A stretch of 26,387 bases of DNA from JBDSTW01 sp039914705 (GTDB taxonomy: Bacteria; Pseudomonadota; Gammaproteobacteria; SURF-13), in NCBI GenBank assembly GCA_039914705.1, contig JBDSOT010000080.1:1-26387 (forward strand), written 5' to 3'. Made by a program: the position numbers and the translations under genes. The notes beneath the pieces were generated by a model. That model worked only from the letters and a program-made list of their open reading frames with translations, was not told where the DNA came from and made no database searches. Numbering within the stretch: position 1 is the first letter of the stretch; each line of letters opens with the position of its first letter. This document shows positions 24,425 to 26,387 of this stretch, in pieces.

Positions 24425-25011
24425 ACGGCACACTTCCGAAGGTCTATCTAGTCCGGCACGGTGAGACCGCTTGGTCAATCAGCGGACAACACACCGGCCG
24501 CACTGACATTCCGCTGACCGAGCGGGGCGAGTACGACGCGCAGAAATTGAGTGCTCGATTGAAAGGTTTGAGCTTCGCCAAAGGGCTTACCAGCCCGCTG
24601 CAACGGGCACGGCGGACTGGCGAGCTGGCAGGTTTTGATAAATCCGCAGACATTGATCCCGATCTGATGGAATGGGACTACGGTGATTACGAAGGTCGGC
24701 GTACTGTAGATATTCGGGCCGAGCGCCCTGGCTGGCGTCTGTTCGAGGACGGTTGTCCGGGGGGCGAAACGCTGGTGGAGGTAGCTACGCGCGCGGACCG
24801 GGTCATTGCTCGGATCCGAACGCTTGAGAGCAACGTGCTGGTCTTTGCGCACCGTGACATATTACGCATCCTCGCAGCGCGCTGGGTCGCACTGCCCGCC
24901 CTCGAAGCTCGTCGCTTGTATCTTGCGACGGCCTCCGTAAGTATTTTAGGTTACGACCATGATTTGGATGAGCCTGTTATCATACTGCTCAACGACGCGC
25001 GACATGCATAG
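24421..25011 (+). CDS. Histidine phosphatase family protein (phosphoglycerate mutase-like)
   Basis: A 196-residue member of the histidine phosphatase superfamily, cytosolic. The nucleophile motif LVRHGET provides R12, H13 and E15; SPLQRARRT gives the second phosphate-binding arginine R62; MEWDYGDYEG gives the acid E84; and FAHRDILR gives the second catalytic H144. The usual second motif is SHGxxLR, so AHRDILR is a variant seen in some phosphatase subgroups. The start overlaps the xfp stop by 4 nt (ATGA). In this operon it may dephosphorylate a sugar phosphate or act on a phosphoglycerate, but the substrate is not recoverable from sequence. Alternative annotation: alpha-ribazole phosphatase or GpmB-like, both less likely given the neighbours. 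Confidence 0.88.
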   Translation: MNGTLPKVYLVRHGETAWSISGQHTGRTDIPLTERGEYDAQKLSARLKGLSFAKGLTSPLQRARRTGELAGFDKSADIDPDLMEWDYGDYEGRRTVDIRAERPGWRLFEDGCPGGETLVEVATRADRVIARIRTLESNVLVFAHRDILRILAARWVALPALEARRLYLATASVSILGYDHDLDEPVIILLNDARHA

Positions 25012-25062
25012 CGTCACATTTCCAACGATCAGGTCATGTGCAATAAGAACTATACAAGCGAG

Positions 25063-25105
25063 CGCGCTTAAATAGCGCGGCTGTGCAGGGCAACTATACA
25101 GCCGC
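25063..25105 (+). promoter_or_regulatory. Two overlapping hairpins before pgm
   Basis: CGCGCT/AGCGCG (25063-25068/25074-25079) and GCGGCTGT/ACAGCCGC (25077-25084/25098-25105) are each perfect stems, but they share bases 25077-25079 and so cannot fully form together. The 106-bp gap between the phosphatase stop and pgm contains no gene. The second stem ends 12 nt before the pgm ATG, close to the ribosome-binding site TGGAGA. This could be an mRNA processing or translational control element; no factor is known. Confidence 0.4.
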
Positions 25106-25117
25106 GATGGAGAACGA

Positions 25118-26387
25118 ATGAATGTAAGCCCTCTGGCAGGCAAACCCGCGCCTGCGGCGATGTTACTAAACGTCGCCAAATTGGTGACGGCCTATTATAC
25201 CGATAGACCTGACTTCTCGGTGTCCACGCAACGGGTCGCGTTCGGCACTTCGGGGCATCGCGGTTCCTCGCTCGAAAATAGCTTTAACGAATGGCATGTG
25301 CTCGCCATCACCCAGGCTATTTGTTTGTATCGCAAACGGCAGAGTATCAACGGCCCGCTGTTTCTTGGTATAGACACGCACGCGCTTTCGGAACCAGCCT
25401 TAGCCAGTGCGCTTGAAGTGCTGGCGGCCAACGGTGTGGAGATCATGCTTGCCGGAAAGGACGAATACACTCCAACCCCCGCCATTTCACACGCGATACT
25501 TTCTTACAACCGCAGCCGCGCCACTGGCCTGGCGGATGGCATTGTTATCACGCCGTCGCACAACCCGCCCGACAATGGTGGCTTCAAATACAATCCGCCA
25601 AATGGCGGGCCGGCGGATACCGGCATCACGCGCTGGATCGAAGACAAGGCCAACGAATTTCTGAAAGACGGTCTTCAAGGCGTGAAAAGAATGCCTTTCG
25701 AAAAGGCGCTGCGCGCCGCCACGACCCATCCGCATGATTACCTCAGTGCTTACATAAGCGATCTCGGCAATGTGATCGACATGGATGCGATTCGCGGCGC
25801 CAAAATCAGCATGGGTGTCGATCCGCTCGGTGGCGCAGGCGTCCACTACTGGGCCGCGATTGCCGAGCGCTACGGCTTGAACCTCACAGTCGTCAACAAC
25901 GACGTCGACCCGACATTCCGTTTCATGCCTGTAGATTGGGATGGCCGTATTCGCATGGACCCGTCCTCGTGCTACGCCATGCATAATTTGATCGGCCTGA
26001 AGGATAGATTCGACATCGCCTTCGCCTGCGACACCGACCACGACCGTCATGGCATCGTTGCGCGCAGCACCGGATTGCTCCCACCCAATCACTATCTTTC
26101 AGTCGCTATCCACTACCTGTTCCAGCATCGGCCCAAGTGGCACAGCCGGGCAGCGGTGGGAAAGACCGTGGTAAGCAGCCAGATGATCGATCGCGTGGCC
26201 GCAAAGCGAGGCCGGTCGATCTACGAGGTACCGGTGGGCTTCAAGTGGTTCGTGGAGGGTCTGCTGGACGGCGCGCTCGGCTTCGGCGGCGAAGAGAGCG
26301 CGGGCGCATCCTTTCTCCGCCTCGACGGATCTGTCTGGACAACGGACAAAGATGGAATCGTCCCGGCTTTGCTCTCTGCGGAAATCA
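25118..26387 (+). CDS. pgm: Phosphoglucomutase (alpha-D-glucose phosphate-specific), 3' end outside window
   Basis: Pgm interconverts glucose-1-phosphate and glucose-6-phosphate. The frame from ATG 25118 (TGGAGA 7 nt upstream; the nearby ATG at 25122 reads straight into TAA) stays open for 423 codons to the window end; E. coli Pgm is 546 residues, so about three quarters is present. Motifs: FGTSGHRGSS (42-51), phosphoserine loop TPSHNPPDNGG with S147, the metal-binding CDTDHDRHG with D305, D307 and D309, VPVGFKWF (371-378) and the sugar-binding GEESAG (391-396). It is separated from the histidine phosphatase by 106 bp holding two hairpins, so it may be a second transcription unit or a less tightly coupled last gene of the phosphoketolase train. 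It links glycogen or other glucan breakdown to the phosphoketolase route. Confidence 0.95.
   Translation, partial: MNVSPLAGKPAPAAMLLNVAKLVTAYYTDRPDFSVSTQRVAFGTSGHRGSSLENSFNEWHVLAITQAICLYRKRQSINGPLFLGIDTHALSEPALASALEVLAANGVEIMLAGKDEYTPTPAISHAILSYNRSRATGLADGIVITPSHNPPDNGGFKYNPPNGGPADTGITRWIEDKANEFLKDGLQGVKRMPFEKALRAATTHPHDYLSAYISDLGNVIDMDAIRGAKISMGVDPLGGAGVHYWAAIAERYGLNLTVVNNDVDPTFRFMPVDWDGRIRMDPSSCYAMHNLIGLKDRFDIAFACDTDHDRHGIVARSTGLLPPNHYLSVAIHYLFQHRPKWHSRAAVGKTVVSSQMIDRVAAKRGRSIYEVPVGFKWFVEGLLDGALGFGGEESAGASFLRLDGSVWTTDKDGIVPALLSAEI

Overview
The window looks like a chromosomal segment of a gammaproteobacterium. The evidence is the gene content: a split ccmH/ccmI cytochrome c maturation cluster, yfgM-bamB-der, the Mla lipoprotein MlaA, xseA, guaB-guaA, endonuclease V and tadA. 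The genus cannot be read from the sequence. Core genes are moderately GC-rich with AT-rich intergenic gaps. About 60% of the window is ordinary housekeeping DNA; the last 9.5 kb, downstream of a proline tRNA, looks accessory.

Layout. 1-2648: end of a cytochrome c maturation operon (ccmF 3' end, ccmG, ccmH, ccmI; the last three overlap by 4 nt). 2649-3057: a gap holding copy 1 of a multi-hairpin repeat. 3058-6379: yfgM-bamB-der (envelope chaperone partner, outer-membrane assembly, ribosome GTPase). 6422-9619, minus strand: mlaA, then xseA with an overlapping LytM/M23 peptidase gene. 9825-13275: guaB and guaA (GMP synthesis) behind a good sigma-70-type promoter, separated by 304 bp carrying an inverted pair of palindromic repeats. 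13468-13659: a decayed HipA-like C-terminus. 13707-15095, minus: a DnaQ exonuclease/GIY-YIG nuclease fusion, divergent from nfi (endonuclease V, 15200-15961) and tadA (16088-16549). Copy 2 of the multi-hairpin repeat lies between nfi and tadA and encodes the last 19 codons and stop of nfi.

16697-16773 is tRNA-Pro(GGG). Behind it lies a tightly packed gene train, mostly with ATGA 4-nt overlaps: an N-terminally truncated Acg-type nitroreductase, a P2A cation-pumping ATPase, acetate kinase, an unknown four-helix membrane protein, phosphoketolase, a histidine phosphatase, then phosphoglucomutase running off the window. Together Pgm, Xfp and AckA would convert glucose-1-phosphate (for example from glycogen) through fructose-6-phosphate or xylulose-5-phosphate to acetyl phosphate, and then acetate plus ATP, which is a short fermentative ATP source. 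The linked cation pump and the Acg-type flavoprotein suggest a low-oxygen or dormancy survival module; this last step is inference.

The most unusual items are (i) the two copies of a 162-213 nt hairpin-rich element with imperfect inverted ends, both in the same orientation just upstream of a start codon, one providing the C-terminus of nfi, and (ii) the phosphoketolase/ion-pump train with an uncharacterised membrane protein coupled inside it. I saw no CRISPR array, no intact insertion sequence, no rRNA and no integrase in the window.
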